NCBI GenBank assembly: GCA_965153455.1
Contig: OZ234497.1
Coordinates: 3,782,001 to 3,846,000, forward strand
Direction of reading: 5' to 3'
DNA length: 64,000 bases
Source of the DNA: Sphagnum compactum
Lineage: Eukaryota; Bryophyta; Sphagnopsida; Sphagnales
A program made the position numbers and the translations under genes. Each line of letters opens with the position of its first letter. The first letter of the stretch is position 1. Of this stretch, positions 34,407 through 46,749 are shown one piece after another. The notes beneath the pieces were generated by a model. The model saw only the letters and a list, made by a program, of their open reading frames with translations. It did not search any database and had not been told where the DNA came from.

Positions 34407-37400
34407 TAGAGTTATCCTTATAGCCATCCTCTCTTTGGGCCCTAGTTTGACCCAAAAATCCCTGATTCCTCCCAAATTTGAGTGTAGCCCTAAGTGATCA
34501 TAATTGGGTATCCTTTAATGAAACTGGGTATCATCAGTTCATAAGATTCCCAGGATATTAATCTGACTCTGACAAGACTGGATTTAATGAAGAATATGAA
34601 AAGCAGGTGCAGCAAATCCCAAACTAGGGGTGAAACTTCTTTGAGGACCAATTTAGGGGAGAAAATTAGATTGAGCCCCCTTTATTCTCCTGTGTACTGT
34701 CTTCATGCTGACTTTTGATTTCGCCCTCAATTTGGTAAAAACTGGAGCCCAGTACCTCCAGTTTGCAGTGTTTTATGGATAACTTTATTATATTCATAAC
34801 TTGTCCATAGTTTGGTCAAATTGGAGGGCTTTTTCCTTCATAGTATTTTTCTCAATACCAGTTTGACAGTTTATGAAATAGGAAAAAAATGAGAAATCAA
34901 AAAATATATATCTCAAACCAAAGATTTCAAATTTTATGATAATAGCACCTTAGTTAACTGCTTCACACTAGTTAATGATGGGAGGAATCATTATGATCCA
35001 GGGGCATGCAAATTTGGATGTCTTGGACAATTGTGATTTACATCCTGTTCAGTGTGTGTGTGTGTGTGTTTTTCCTGACAGACTTTTCTGTTTTTTCAAA
35101 AAAAATAGTAGTGAAAATTCAACTAATTTTGCTAATGTCTTTGGAAATATTTGCCAAATTTTTGATATCACTAAATTGGAAAAAAGAAAAAACCCCTCTT
35201 ATCCTGCTGTCAAATGTAAGTCACAAGGTGTGTTGATGCAATCTTGGATATTTACTTTTCTATGATTTCAATAACATTTGGTGGAAATCCTTTCTTCCTA
35301 CTTCAAGTTTTTTACTTCTTTATTTAAAGTCGCATGGTCAATCAATCAAATACTATTGCCTCTCTTGGAAGGATGCATGTACAAGCCTAGTTTTAAGTCA
35401 CATAGGCTACCTTACAGACAACATTGATTCAAAACATATTCAAAATACAACGGTGATTCAAATAGATATTCAAATTTACATGGAACGTAATCATCCAGAG
35501 TTGTGGGATCAATTGAGGGAATTAACAAACTCACAACCAATTACACAGTTCCAAACAAACTAGAGAAAACAACATAAGGTTTTCAAAACATATTCAAACA
35601 CCCTTTTACATGGGACATAATCATCCAAAGTTGCGGGATTAATTAAGGGCAACAACATACTCACAACAAAACAGAGAAATAACATAAGGTTTTGAAAACA
35701 TCTTAAAACACCCTTAACATGGGACACAATCATCCAAAGTTGTGCGAATAATGAACATACTCAGAACCAAATACACAACTCCAAACAAAATAGAGAAAAT
35801 AACATAAAGTTTGCCAACCAAATGCAACCAAGAGGCCATGAGTTCACCCTTTCGAAGGCTAGTGCTGCCTCCAATAAGGTGGGCTCTCCCTCCAAGCAAT
35901 AATGTACACACAACAACATGGTTCACCTATTCTTCCCCCTAAGACTACAAAGTCCCCTAGGTTCCCCTAGTTCCCAACACTTTGAACAACCTATTCACAA
36001 AAAGAACCAATTATTCTAGGACTTTTCTATTTTATGTATCACACATTGAGCACGACCTAAATGTGAGTTGAACACACCACAACTTGCAAGGTAGTTAGGA
36101 GCCATAGGGGCACTGGCTGTATGTTTCAGAAACATACATAATCTTTGTACCAACAACAGAGCTCTTGCTGAGGTCAGGCAGGAAGTGCAATGGAAGCCAT
36201 CTCAATCACCACCATGTTAGAATTTGCAGAGTCTGGGACTGGTACCTCAGTATTATTATCTGAGCTCACAACAGTCATTAGGACATTCTCCAGTGAACCT
36301 CCAATGGAGTTCAGAATTTCCACTGCTCCTGGAATGCCTGTAGGCAAAACCCCAAACCCAGAAATATGTGAGCAAAAGTGTTGTTTTCTCTTTTTCCTTG
36401 AACAAAATTGTGGGGGCATATTGATTAAATTATCTTCTCAATAGGCCTGGTCTTCATTCTGTTTCAACCAGGAGAAAAAGAGTTACCTACCTATTTGGCC
36501 TCCATGACATGATTATTAAAAGAGACTCAAGGCAAGGCTAAAATAGTACTTTGAGGCTTTAAAGCATTAGTGTTCACTAACCCAAGGAAAAAACAAACTC
36601 TTTTCCATGGACCCCTGCTTCCAGGGTTTTTTAAAAATATATAAAATAAAATTTTCCCAAATTTGTGATATTGCAAAATTGGCAAATTTCTCCAAAACAT
36701 TAGCAAATTTAGTCAAACTTACACTAGTAGAAAAACAGAAATTTCCAAAAAATCCTAATTTTTTGGTTTAAAGAAATTGAACTTTTCTGGTCAAAATAAA
36801 ACCCTGCCTCCTTTTATGTGGAAACCCATTGTGACTTTTGATTAAGATTGCATAATATGAACTTTGAAATTTCCAAAGTCTGCACTAGGCTGTACATGAC
36901 TTTTTGTAAGCTGATGAACATGCTATGATAGGAAATTTGAAGGGTCTCTTGTACAGGATAAGGGATTTTCGTGGGACCATTCAGCAAAGTAGAGCTGGAG
37001 CCTGGGACTCAAAAGTTCCAAAACATTAGCCACATGGTCCCTTCTCCTATTCCGACCAGCCTTTTTTCTTTGCTGCGAAGATTTGTCAAAATGAGAAATT
37101 GTTTTGGGGGCTGTGGACATGGCTTTTTCTTGGGGGGGGGGATTTTTGAAAAAACTTGCTATAAAAGCAGGGGTTTTGGATTGAGTTCACCATATTTAGT
37201 GATTACATAGTTTTTTTTATCGCCCTACCTCTCCTATTGCCATATAATCCTAAATCCTTCTTAGAATGCTAGCCACTGATGCAACATCAGAAAATTAAAG
37301 CAAAAAATCACTAATTATGACCATTGTCTTTTTTTTTGGGGGTTTTCTTTAATGTAGGGCGAGTGGTGATTCAGCCTATGAAGATTTAGCCAAATTTGAC

Positions 37401-38290
37401 TATAATCTAGATATGAAAGTTAAAATATTTAAGATTTTTTCTATATTTTGGCTACATGTTGGAACTTATTGTAAGAATTTGGCAATCCTTTTTACATATG
37501 TTGAAATCAAAATTTTAGGAAGAAAATTGCAAAATTTTGCCAGAAACAAAATCACTCATTCTCATGAAAACACTAATTTCACAACAACAAACACAATTTG
37601 AATGGCATAATCAAGAGCAGTTCTTTTCCTTCAATTTCCCAATTCCTCAAAAGAGGAAATTTTGAACTATAGACTTGTACTAAGTGACAGGGGACCGGGA
37701 ACAGTGATGGCAGGGGAGGGGCCTTACCGATGGGCTCAGTTGATGGTGGTGGTGGTGAAGAAGAATTAGGAGAAGAAGAAGCTTGTGACTGAGTGGCCGA
37801 TGGCATACAGCAGTTTCGGTAAAGGCCACAGACCGTCAGGGTGATGCAAATGAAGAAAACCATGAATGTTGTTACCTCCAATACATCACCAGACACCACC
37901 AATGCAGACCATTGCACTGATGGCGGCTCGGCATCTGCACCTATCATGCTTCGCCATGTCAACATTGTGTCAGCTCTTCTCAGTCGAACCTGAAATCAGT
38001 CCTTGCACTGCTCTTAAGAACTGAATCCTACACAATATGTCCTGCACCCCAAAAAAAGAAAAAAAGAAAAGTGCATTAAGAAATCGGACTTTTAAGGGAA
38101 AAAGCTGTTGAAAATCAATCCAATTGAGCAAGAATTGCACCACTTTTAGGCGATGATCTCCAGCCTTGGAGACAAAGTGCTGTGCAGGAGAGAAGCAGCA
38201 AAGAGAGATGAGGAGAAGCAGAGTGTGTGCAGTCAGGTGCTTGTGAGACAAATCTCCCAGCTTGTTAATGCAGCAGCATCAGGGATTCTT
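34407..38290. repeat. W repeat, copy D (diverged subtype)
   Basis: It follows copy A from GAGTTATCCTTATAGCC (A about 33) to the 5' UTR block, with many more differences than exist among A, B and C. Its 5' UTR block has its own subtype (GGCGATGATCTCCAGCCTTG), shared only with one half of copy E. A short block (ACCATGGGACACAATCATCCAAAG-like) is tandemly repeated at about 35470-35790. There is no palindrome; at 38290 it runs into unrelated sequence. Confidence 0.82.
36174..37965 (-). CDS. Unrecognised small single-pass membrane protein, W copy D
   Basis: Coding exon 1 is 37728-37965 with a full consensus donor (GGTAAGG). The last exon is 36174-36337 after acceptor TTTTGCCTACAG. The phase 1 junction rebuilds Gly. 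The predicted length is 133 aa. It is the most diverged member: start MLTWRSMIGADAEPP, membrane core FMVFFICITLTVCGLY, one codon lost near the start, one gained in the Pro-rich tail, and four gained in the acidic tail relative to B. All length changes are multiples of three. The basic motif is RNCCMP instead of RNRCRP. This copy gives the strongest argument that the reading frame has been under selection. Confidence 0.55.
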
Positions 38291-38529
38291 TAGAACTGAA
38301 CTGGATGGAAAGGAAAACACACTGGGGACATGAAAGGTACCCTTTGTGTATTTGTAGGCAGTACTTGGAATGTTTACGACACTCATTTGTGCGAGTTGAG
38401 AAAGTGTTTCCTACAGTTGCTGAGACATTGATGATGTCAAACAAAATGTGTGGAAAGGGGTTTATTCTTCCCCCTCCCCTCATTGGCGGGGTTCTCACGA
38501 AGAATATTCCACACAAATAGTTATCATTT
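38291..38529. other. Short stretch with nothing recognised
   Basis: Unique-looking sequence between copy D and a MITE-like hairpin. A 71 aa frame (38305-38520) has no motif. Confidence 0.4.
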
Positions 38530-38690
38530 GGCTGGGAAAAAGTATTACGGCGTGGCCAGGTGGCCAGATACACTTTAGTTTGTAGTAGTAGTTGTAGTAG
38601 TATGGGATTACTTATTTAGAAACAGTATTAGTGTGGTCAGAGCCAGAGGACCGTGTCTCTGGCCACACTGGCCACACAAATACTTTTTCT
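38530..38690. mobile_element. MITE-like hairpin element 1
   Basis: Imperfect inverted ends: GGCTGGGAAAAAGTATT..TGGCCAGGTGGCCAGA against TCTGGCCACACTGGCCA..AATACTTTTTCT. The interior has a GTAGTAGTAGTT run. It is related to the hairpin at 41115-41203. No clear target duplication. Confidence 0.7.
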
Positions 38691-38819
38691 ATATAAGTAT
38701 ACTAGTCTGTAAACCCATTTTGCAAGCAAAATGATCAAATAAGCAAAAGACTAAAGTGTTATGTATCAAAGTCCATTTTGTCCACTTCTACCCATCAATT
38801 ATTTTTAAAAATCAAATGT

Positions 38820-40660
38820 GCCCCAACACTGAATAAGTGGGGTGTTCTTTGCAAGGGGCATTAGCCCATGCCAAAAATGGTGATGAAATCTTTTGGAAAG
38901 AGAAATTTCATGCAGCCAATGGGAAGGCCCAAACATGCATTCAAGGCGCCTTGTCTTTTTTCTTTTTATGTTTTGGGGTGGGGGGGGAGGAGGAAAGATT
39001 TTTTTTCATTTTTCTCGACTTCTCAATGTGTTCGCACTATGTTCCTTTCAAGTTCCCAATGGGTTCCCAATATTTTCCCCAACATTTTCTCCATACCTCT
39101 TCACTTTTATATGCCTTGGAAAATGGTGTCCTCCTTTCGCCTATATAGGTGGGCCAAAGGGGAGGAATTGTACAGTTCAAAATAGAGCCTTCCGTTTTGG
39201 GGAATCTCCATTATTTCTTCTTTTTTGGAGTGATGGGCCAATCAAATTGGCATGTTGCCCAAAAAAAAAACTTGGGAGGCACTTCATTTAATTAATAGGA
39301 GAGGTGACTATTTCCCCAAATTTATTTCCCTGCAATTAGCCTAGGCCAAAAAGGTAACTAACAGTTTTGGAAATAAAAATTGCATGCAGTCAATGGGAAG
39401 GTGCAGCATCCATTCAGGGGCCCCAGCTTTTTAATTTGGGTTTGGGGGCAGGGGGGAGAGGTTTTTTTTTCATGAGTTGCTGATGTGTTCCTACCATGTT
39501 CCCAAGTTGTTCCCCAAGTTTTCAATGTGTTCCCCAAGGGTGTTCCCAATAGCACCTATTATCAAACCCATATGTTTTGTCCAAAATCTTCCCCTTTTCA
39601 CCTATATAGCCGAGGTGTTCCTTGTGAGGGGTAATAGCCCATGCAAAAAATTATAATGGGTGTATTAGTCAAGGTTGAAAACGGTGCCAAAAAGTTTTGG
39701 GAATAGAAGTTTCATGTAGCCAATGGGAAGGTTCAGCCTACACTCAAGGTGTCTTGTTTTTTTCTTTTAAGTTTTGGGGGGGGGGGGGGGGGGGGAGAGG
39801 AAGATTTGTTTCATTTTCCCTTTGTTCCAACAGGTTCCCAATGTATTCCCCATGGGTTTTCTTTTAAGTTTTAGGGGGGGGGGGGGGGGGGGGGGGGAAA
39901 GAGGAAGATTTTTTTCATTTTCCCTTTATTCCAACAGGTTCCCAATGTGTTCCCCATGGGTTTTCTTTTAAGTTTTGGGGGGAGGGGGGGGAAGAAGAAG
40001 ATTTTTTTCATTTTTCCTTTGTTCCAACAGGTTCTCAATGTGTTCCCCATGTGTGTTCCCAATTGCACCTTGCTTTAATCCCATATGTTTTGCTCAAAGT
40101 CCTCCCCTTCTCACATATATCGGTGGGCCAAAGGGGGAGGCACTCCATCTGTCCATAGAATCTTCAATTTTTGTGAGCCTTCATAGGTTCAAATTTTTTT
40201 TGCCGGGGCCAATCAAATTCAATAAAAAAAAGTTGGACTTGTGAGGGGGTAAAGGTCAGGCCAAAAATGGTGATAAACTTTTTTGGGAGGAGAAATTTCA
40301 TGCAGCCAATGGGAAGGCCCAAGCACACACTGAATGTGCCTTGCATTTTTTCCTTTTAAGTTTGGGGGGTGGGGGATTTAAAGGGGGATATTTTTCAGTT
40401 TTCCCTGGTTCCCATTATGTTGACCATACCACCATCCGCTCACTTTGGCTGGCCAAAAATGGTGATAAATTTATTTGGGAAGAGAAATTTCATGCAGGCA
40501 ATGGGAAGGCCCAAGCACACACTGAATGTGCCTTGCATTTTTTCCTTTTAAATTTGGGGGGGGTGGATTTAGAGGAGGATATTTTTCAGTTTCCCTGGTT
40601 CCCACTATGTTGACCATCCCACCATCCGCTCACTTTGGCTGGGGCCCTCAAGGGAAAAGG
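38820..40660. repeat. Degenerate tandem array with poly-G runs
   Basis: A unit of a few hundred bases recurs at about 38868, 39350, 39640, 40255 and 40445. Its core is GAAATTTCATGCAGCCAATG, then GGAAGGCCCAA, a CTT-rich stretch, a G-run, TTTTTTTCATTTT, and GTTCCCAATGTGTTCCCC. Inside it a ~100 bp subunit is repeated three times at about 39760-40060. Open frames here are only low-complexity read-through. Related single units lie in W tails (4960-5160, 58085-58340) and inverted at 41330-41600. Confidence 0.8.
39776..39991 (+). repeat. Three long G-runs (20 G, 24 G, 6+8 G)
   Basis: Uninterrupted G at 39776-39795 and 39874-39897, and G6-A-G8 at 39977-39991, each in the same position of the ~100 bp subunit. 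They could form quadruplexes. Run lengths may also reflect assembly or sequencing error. Confidence 0.9.
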
Positions 40661-41114
40661 GGGGTGAAGGGGGGGGGGGCTCCAGCCAATCAGGAATAAC
40701 CGCACCAAGACACCGACACCCATTTCTTTATAGTAGTAGTTAAGCCATTTCAGGGGAAATAGTATTGCTGGGGTCAATACCGTACTCCTTGATCGGCTAC
40801 AAATTGTTGAATAATTCATTAAATCTTAAATTTTAATTTTGGCAGTTGGTTTCTCAATTCTGATATTTTTTACAGGTAATAATTAATAATAATAATAATA
40901 ATAAATTTAAGTCTGTGGCACTCTTTAGTGTGTCTTAAGTTCTTGCACTTTAAGGTCTGCTATTCAAACCTGACAGTTGAAAACTTGCAGATTTTTTATT
41001 TTATAAAAATTCCAGCACAAGTAACAAATAATTTTTCAAAAATTTGGCAAAATGAAAAATAATTTAATTTATGCCGAAATCGTTCAGGTACTATGGTAGT
41101 GTTTGTTACAGCAT

Positions 41115-41203
41115 ATTGGCTGAGAAAAAGTATTACGGTGGCCAGAGACAAGATAGTGCCACTACTGTGTCTCTGGCCACCATAATACTTTTTCTCATCC
41201 AAT
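41115..41203. mobile_element. MITE-like hairpin element 2
   Basis: ATTGGCTGAGAAAAAGTATT and its near-perfect complement ending CTCATCCAAT form 35-40 bp arms around a ~12 bp centre. The arms include GGTGGCCAGAGAC. It is the shorter relative of the element at 38530-38690. Confidence 0.82.
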
Positions 41204-43414
41204 AACTTTAAGGAACATTATCCCCTGGATCTAGGCCATCTGAGTGCCCCCCTCTAGTTAATAAAAGCATGAATAAGTACCCACAGTATGTTGTGACTTG
41301 TGACTCATATTAATTAGTTGTGGGGAGCCTCAAAGTTCAAATGTTTTTTTCCCTTTGTCATGGGCATATTTGATTGGCCCATCACCAAAAGAAAAAAAAT
41401 TCAAGCTTTGGACAGTCCCAAAATTGATATATTGTAATCTCCTCCTTTGGGCTGCCTATCCAAGTTTTCAAGAGTAAAAATTTAGGGCAAAGGATATGGG
41501 AAAAGTGTGGAGCTATTGAGAACATGTTGGGGGACAGGTGGGAACTTGGAGAACATGATGGAACAAAAAAATCCAACACCCCCACCCTCCCCCAAAAGAA
41601 AAACTAGTTGTATTTGTCCCGTACATGTTTGGTAAAACCTAAAATCATACATACATGTCTACTATTTAAGGCAATAACAAATTTTTATAACATGAAAAGC
41701 AACAACAAAACAAAAATAATAATTAATTAAAAATTAATTTCATTATGATTTTGTTAAAAAAATTATCAAAGCCTTCTTGAATTTTTACAAATAATATCAA
41801 ACTAATTTTTTTAATTTATATTTCAAAAACGAATTTTATCATTTCAATAAGATTGAAAAAAATTGATGCTAATTATTTGTATGTTTATCAAAAAAAAATC
41901 ATTTAAGTAATTATTCATATGAATTGGTTTTTACACTTCATAATGATATGAAAACTCATGATACAAAAAGGCAAGTGACAACCCAAAAAATAAAATGATA
42001 TAGTGGCATGATTAAATCAGTTACCCAACATTCATATTTTGAGAAGAAGCCCAACCGGAGATGGGTAGACTTCAAAATAACCCATCAATTGGATGGGTGC
42101 ACCCAACATCTACACATGCACGTCCATTAGCTCGGGGCCATAAAAAACTTAGGGTGCACACTGCCTCACCTGATTGGCTGCAAGATTCTTTTGCCTCCAT
42201 GGGTTATTTGCCATTTTTTTCCTAGGCTAATGGTATGAACTATGGGTATATAGTTGCTCACAAATATTTTCTTCACACTTAGACACACAAAGCTTATGAA
42301 GAGGTATCTATTGGGGCCGAACTTTCATCTGTTCAGGGAAGAACCTCCAAATCTTGGCCACCCACGTCCATCCCATGGTAAAAACCCCAAAATTCATCTG
42401 AGTACTATAATTATCTCATGCTTAGATAATTAGGATCTCTGAGTCCAAATCTAACAATTCTTGGGCTTACTTTGGCAATTAAAAGTCGTCACTCAAGAAG
42501 GTGAAGGTACCAAGTGTAAATAATCTCAAGAAGCTTGACCATATGGCAAAGAGAAGCCCAAAGCTGGAAGCATATTATTGGCACAAAGAAAGAAGCCCAA
42601 AGCAGGAAGCATATGGTTGGCAGAGAGAAACCCAAAACACTAAACATATGGTTGACTCAGAGAACCTGAAAACATGAGAACCATAACAATGCTTCAAATT
42701 CTAGTGTCTCTCAACAATTGTAGTAAATAATCTCAACAAGCTTGCCCATATGTGATGCAACCCTGCTAAACTTTATAAAAAGAAAGCACCCAAAGAAAGG
42801 GAGAGAAAAAGAAACAAGGGGCAAGGATCAAAGTCCAGGCAAGCAAGCAGCCCAAATGAGGTGGGCCACAAGGAGGAAAGGGAACCACTAAGAACTGATT
42901 CCTCCACCAGTTGCGTGAAGCATGTCAACTAATGAGAGGGGAGGTAAACCCAATAAAACTCAAGCCTAGATGAACCCTCCCCCTCAGGCTTGGCCATATG
43001 GTTGGCAGAGAGAAGGCCAAAACTTGAAACATCTGTCTGACTGAGAGAAGCCCAAAATACAATAATTATTGTAATGCTTCAAATTTCAGATCTCTCAATG
43101 ACCATGTGCTCAAACCTGAGAAACATCAAACTCTCTCTATATATATTATTACAAAACTCATCATAAAAAATGAGTTTTCAACAGGTTAGAATAGCACACC
43201 TTGAGTAAACCGGCACCCACGTTGGTAAAAATCCAAAAATTCATTTAAATTATTTTTAAATGTTGCAAATATCTCATGTTTAGGGCCACTTTAATTGTGG
43301 GTCCAAGGACCAAAAGCCAAAGGACCAAATTGAAGCAAATTGAATTTTGAATCGGACCTTTCTTCACTTTTTTTCAAAAGGAAATTTCCTAATGTACACG
43401 ATGAAATGTTTTAT
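41204..43414. other. Repeat-rich stretch, no gene recognised
   Basis: 41330-41620 is an inverted unit of the G-rich array. 42350-42470 and 43190-43320 match 60590-60730 (CCATGGTAAAAAC, TCTGAGTCCAAATCTAACA). 42540-42660 and 42985-43080 carry degenerate copies of GAAGCATATGGTTGGCAGAG. The rest is AT-rich and unassigned. Confidence 0.55.
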
Positions 43415-46400
43415 TTCATCGCTGATCTGGGAAAAACACTTGGGACCAAAACCCCCAGTTTGGGATATTTTATGGATACCTTCAATATCTTGATAACCTT
43501 TTCATGTTTCGATCAAAGTCGAGGTCTCTTTCCTTCATAATATGTTTCTCGAAATCAGTCCAACAGTTAGTGAAATAGAAAAAGTTTGCGAACTGTACGT
43601 CTTTGCTTCACACTAGTTAATGACAGAAGACAATCAATATGGTCCATGGGCATGCAAATTCAGATGTCTTGGACAATTGTGGCTTACATCCTGATCACTG
43701 TTTTGGTTGCTCTTTTGGACAAAAAGAATGGATTTTTTTTGGGAAAATTTTGTTTTTCTAGTTGAAAATTCGATTAGTTTTTTTCAGAAAATTAACCAAA
43801 TTTTCAATACCACAAAATGGAAAATGAAACCCTGATCCTGATGAAGAATGTAAGTCACAAGGTGTATTTCTGCAATTTTGGGTATTTATGTTTCTTTCAT
43901 TTCAATAAAAATTGGTAGAAAAACTTTCTTCCTACTTTAGTTTGTACTTCTTTATTTAAAGTGATATGGTCAATCAATCAAATATTATTGCCCCTCGTGG
44001 AGGGAAGGGTGGACAAGCTTGGTCTCAAGTCACATAGGCTACCTTATGAACAACAGTGATTCAAATACATATTCAAATTTCAATGGGACTTAATCATCCA
44101 GAGTTGTGGGATCAATTGAGGGAAACAACAAACTCACAACCAATTACACAATTCAAAGCAAATTAAAGAAAATAACCTAAGGTTTTCAAAACATATTCAA
44201 AACAGCCTTTTACATGGGACACAATCATCCAAAGTTGTGGGATTATGTAGGGGGAACAACATACTCACAACCAATTACACAATTCAAACAAAATACATAA
44301 AATGACATAAGGTTTGCCAATCAAGCATGATCTCTTGAGGCCCTGAGTTCACCCTTTCTAAGGCTAATGCTACCTCCAATAAGGTGGGCTCTCCCTCCAA
44401 CCAATATTGGCCACACAACATTGTTCCCCAATTCTTTCCTCTTGAACACTAAGAAGCCCGCTACACTCCCAACACTTTGAACAACCTATTCACAAAAAGA
44501 ACCTATTATGCTAGGAGTTCGCTTTATATAGCACGCATCTATCACAACCTATATATGAATTGAACACACCACAACTTGCAAGGTAGTTGTAACTCATAGC
44601 CATTGGATTAGCCATTGGGGTACAGGCTATATGTTTTCCAAACACACATAATCTTGGAACAACAACAGAGCTCTTGCTGAGGTCAGGGGGGAAGTGCAAG
44701 GGAAGCAATCTCAATCACCACCATGTTAGTGGAGTCTGGGACCGCAGTATCATTATTTGAGCTGAGAACACTTGTTGGGACATTTTCCAGTGTCCCTTCA
44801 ATTGAGTTCAGAATTTCCATTGCTCCTGTAATGCCTGCAAGAAAAACCCAAACCCTAATATATGTGAGCAACATGTTGTTCCCTCTATTTCCTTGTACAA
44901 ATTGTGGGCCAAACTGATTGGGTACCTTCTCAATAGCCCTGATCTTCATCATGTTTCAACCAGCAGAAAAGAGTTATTTGGCCTCCATGACTGTTGACAT
45001 CGTTTTTGAAAGCAGCCCATGGCAAGGCCAAATATGTTGAAAATCAGATTTTGAGGTTAAAAAATTGCAAAAAAATCCAGAAAAAATTCGCTGATTCTCA
45101 TGTAAAATATTTCTTGAAGAATGACAAACACATTTTTAATGGCCTGATCAAGAGCTGTCTTTTCTTTCCTTCTTTTTCTTCTTTCAACTTTCTGATTTCA
45201 TAAAAGAGGCAAAATTTTGAAAACGTGTTCTCCTAATTCTTCTCCAAAAATATTGCAAAATAGCAAACATTTCCTTTCCCCTCTCTCCCCCCCCCCCCCC
45301 CCCCCCCCAAAACCTGATCAAGAAGGTTGCTTCAATTTTCCACTGTGAACTTTTTGGGATGCCTTTTCCACTGTGCAATAAGATTATATTATTTGCCCCC
45401 AGAAAATTTATAAAAATTCAAAAATTAAGAAAAATTAGAAGACTTTTTGGTATGAACATAGACAAAATCACACAAAATCAATCAAAGACTTGCACTAAAT
45501 GATAGGAGAGTGGGAACTGTGACAAGGGGGTGGGCCTAACCCATGGCCTCGGTTGGTGGTGGTGTTGAAGAATCAGGAGAAGAAGAAGCCTGGGACTGAA
45601 CAGCCCGTGGCCTACATCTGTTTCGGTAAAGGCCATAGACAGTCAGGGTGATGCAAATCAATGGAACCATGAGTTTCGCTATCTCCATTGCAACACCAAA
45701 CACCACCGATGCCGACCATTGCACTGATGGTGGCTCGGCATCTGCACCTATCATGCTTCGCCAAGTCATCATCACGTCACCACTTCTCAGTTCGACCTGA
45801 AATCAGTCCTTGCACTGCTCTTGAGAACTGAGTCCTTCACAATATGTCCTGCACCCCAAAAAAAAGAAAAGAAAAAGTGTATCAACAAATCAGACTTTCA
45901 AGAAAAAAGCTATTGAAAATCAAATCCAATTGAGCAAGAATTGCACCACTTTTAGGCGATGATCTCCAGCCTTGGAGACAAAGTGCTGTGCAGGAGAGAA
46001 GCAGCAAAGAGAGTTGAGGAGAAGCAGAGTGTGTGCAGTTAGGTGCTTGTGAGACAAATCTCCCAGCTTGTTAATGCAGCAGCATCAGGGATTCTTTAGA
46101 ACTGAACTGGACAATCAGACTTTCAAAAAATAGCTATTGAAAATCAACTCAAGAAGTTTCAACAAAAAAAAGCTATGGAAAATCAACCCAATTGATCAAA
46201 AATTGCACCACTGTGAGGTGATGATCGAGTCTTCAAGATAAGGTGCTGTGCAGGAAAGTAGCAGCAAAGAGAGTTGAGGATGGTGCGGACAAGCAAAGTG
46301 CGTGTAGTCAGGTCCTTGTGAGACAAATCTCCCAGCTTGCTAATGCAGCATCAGGGGATTCTTTTAGAACTCATGAAAAGTGTTGCTAGTGCATCCTGCT

Positions 46401-46600
46401 GCATCTGCTCTTCGAACCTGCGGTAGAACAACCCTTCCAGCTGAACTCTAGACCTTGCAATCCGCATATATGTATGTCCCTGCACATGCACCACTGTAAA
46501 TCACTCCTTGTAATTTGGACATGGAGGAGGAGGAGGAGACGAAGGCAGTGCGAGACACTAGCAGGCAACGCTCATTTATTTAAGCGCCTTTTTGAACGCT
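43415..46600. repeat. W repeat, copy E (internally deleted, chimeric)
   Basis: It follows copy A from about 350. About 750 bp is missing at 45037 (sequence jumps from A about 1830 to A about 2585). The 5' UTR block is present twice in tandem, 45840-46108 of the D subtype and 46109-46380 of the A/B/C subtype. A 22 C run at 45287-45308 replaces a short CCCCACCCCCCACCC stretch of the other copies. The palindrome is reduced to part of one arm (46560-46590). Confidence 0.82.
44683..45775 (-). CDS. Unrecognised small single-pass membrane protein, W copy E
   Basis: Coding exon 1 is 45541-45775 with donor GTTAGGC. The last exon is 44683-44834 after acceptor TTTTTCTTGCAG. The phase 1 junction rebuilds Gly, for 128 aa. 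The sequence is intermediate between D (MMMTWRSMIGADAEPP) and A/B/C (RNRCRPRAVQSQ). The intron is only 706 bases because of the internal deletion, against about 1.4 kb elsewhere, yet both splice signals and both exons remain. It ends IASLALPP. Two tandem 5' UTR blocks lie upstream. Confidence 0.53.
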
Positions 46601-46619
46601 GTTCTTTTGCTGCAATTGC

Positions 46620-46749
46620 CTAGTAACTATACGCACACACACACAAGTTTGTTTCCAATAGGAGGGACAAAAGATATATAGGTAACGTACTTACTATGCA
46701 ATAAAGTAGTCTACTGCTACAGTAGCGTCCATGCTCTCTGCAACAATGT
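46620..46749. other. Junction between W copy E and G copy 2
   Basis: Short unassigned sequence with a (CA)n run at about 46629-46644. Confidence 0.4.

Noticed and set aside
38837-40613. Several 60-132 aa frames
   Set aside because: They read through the tandem array and poly-G runs with no shared frame between units.
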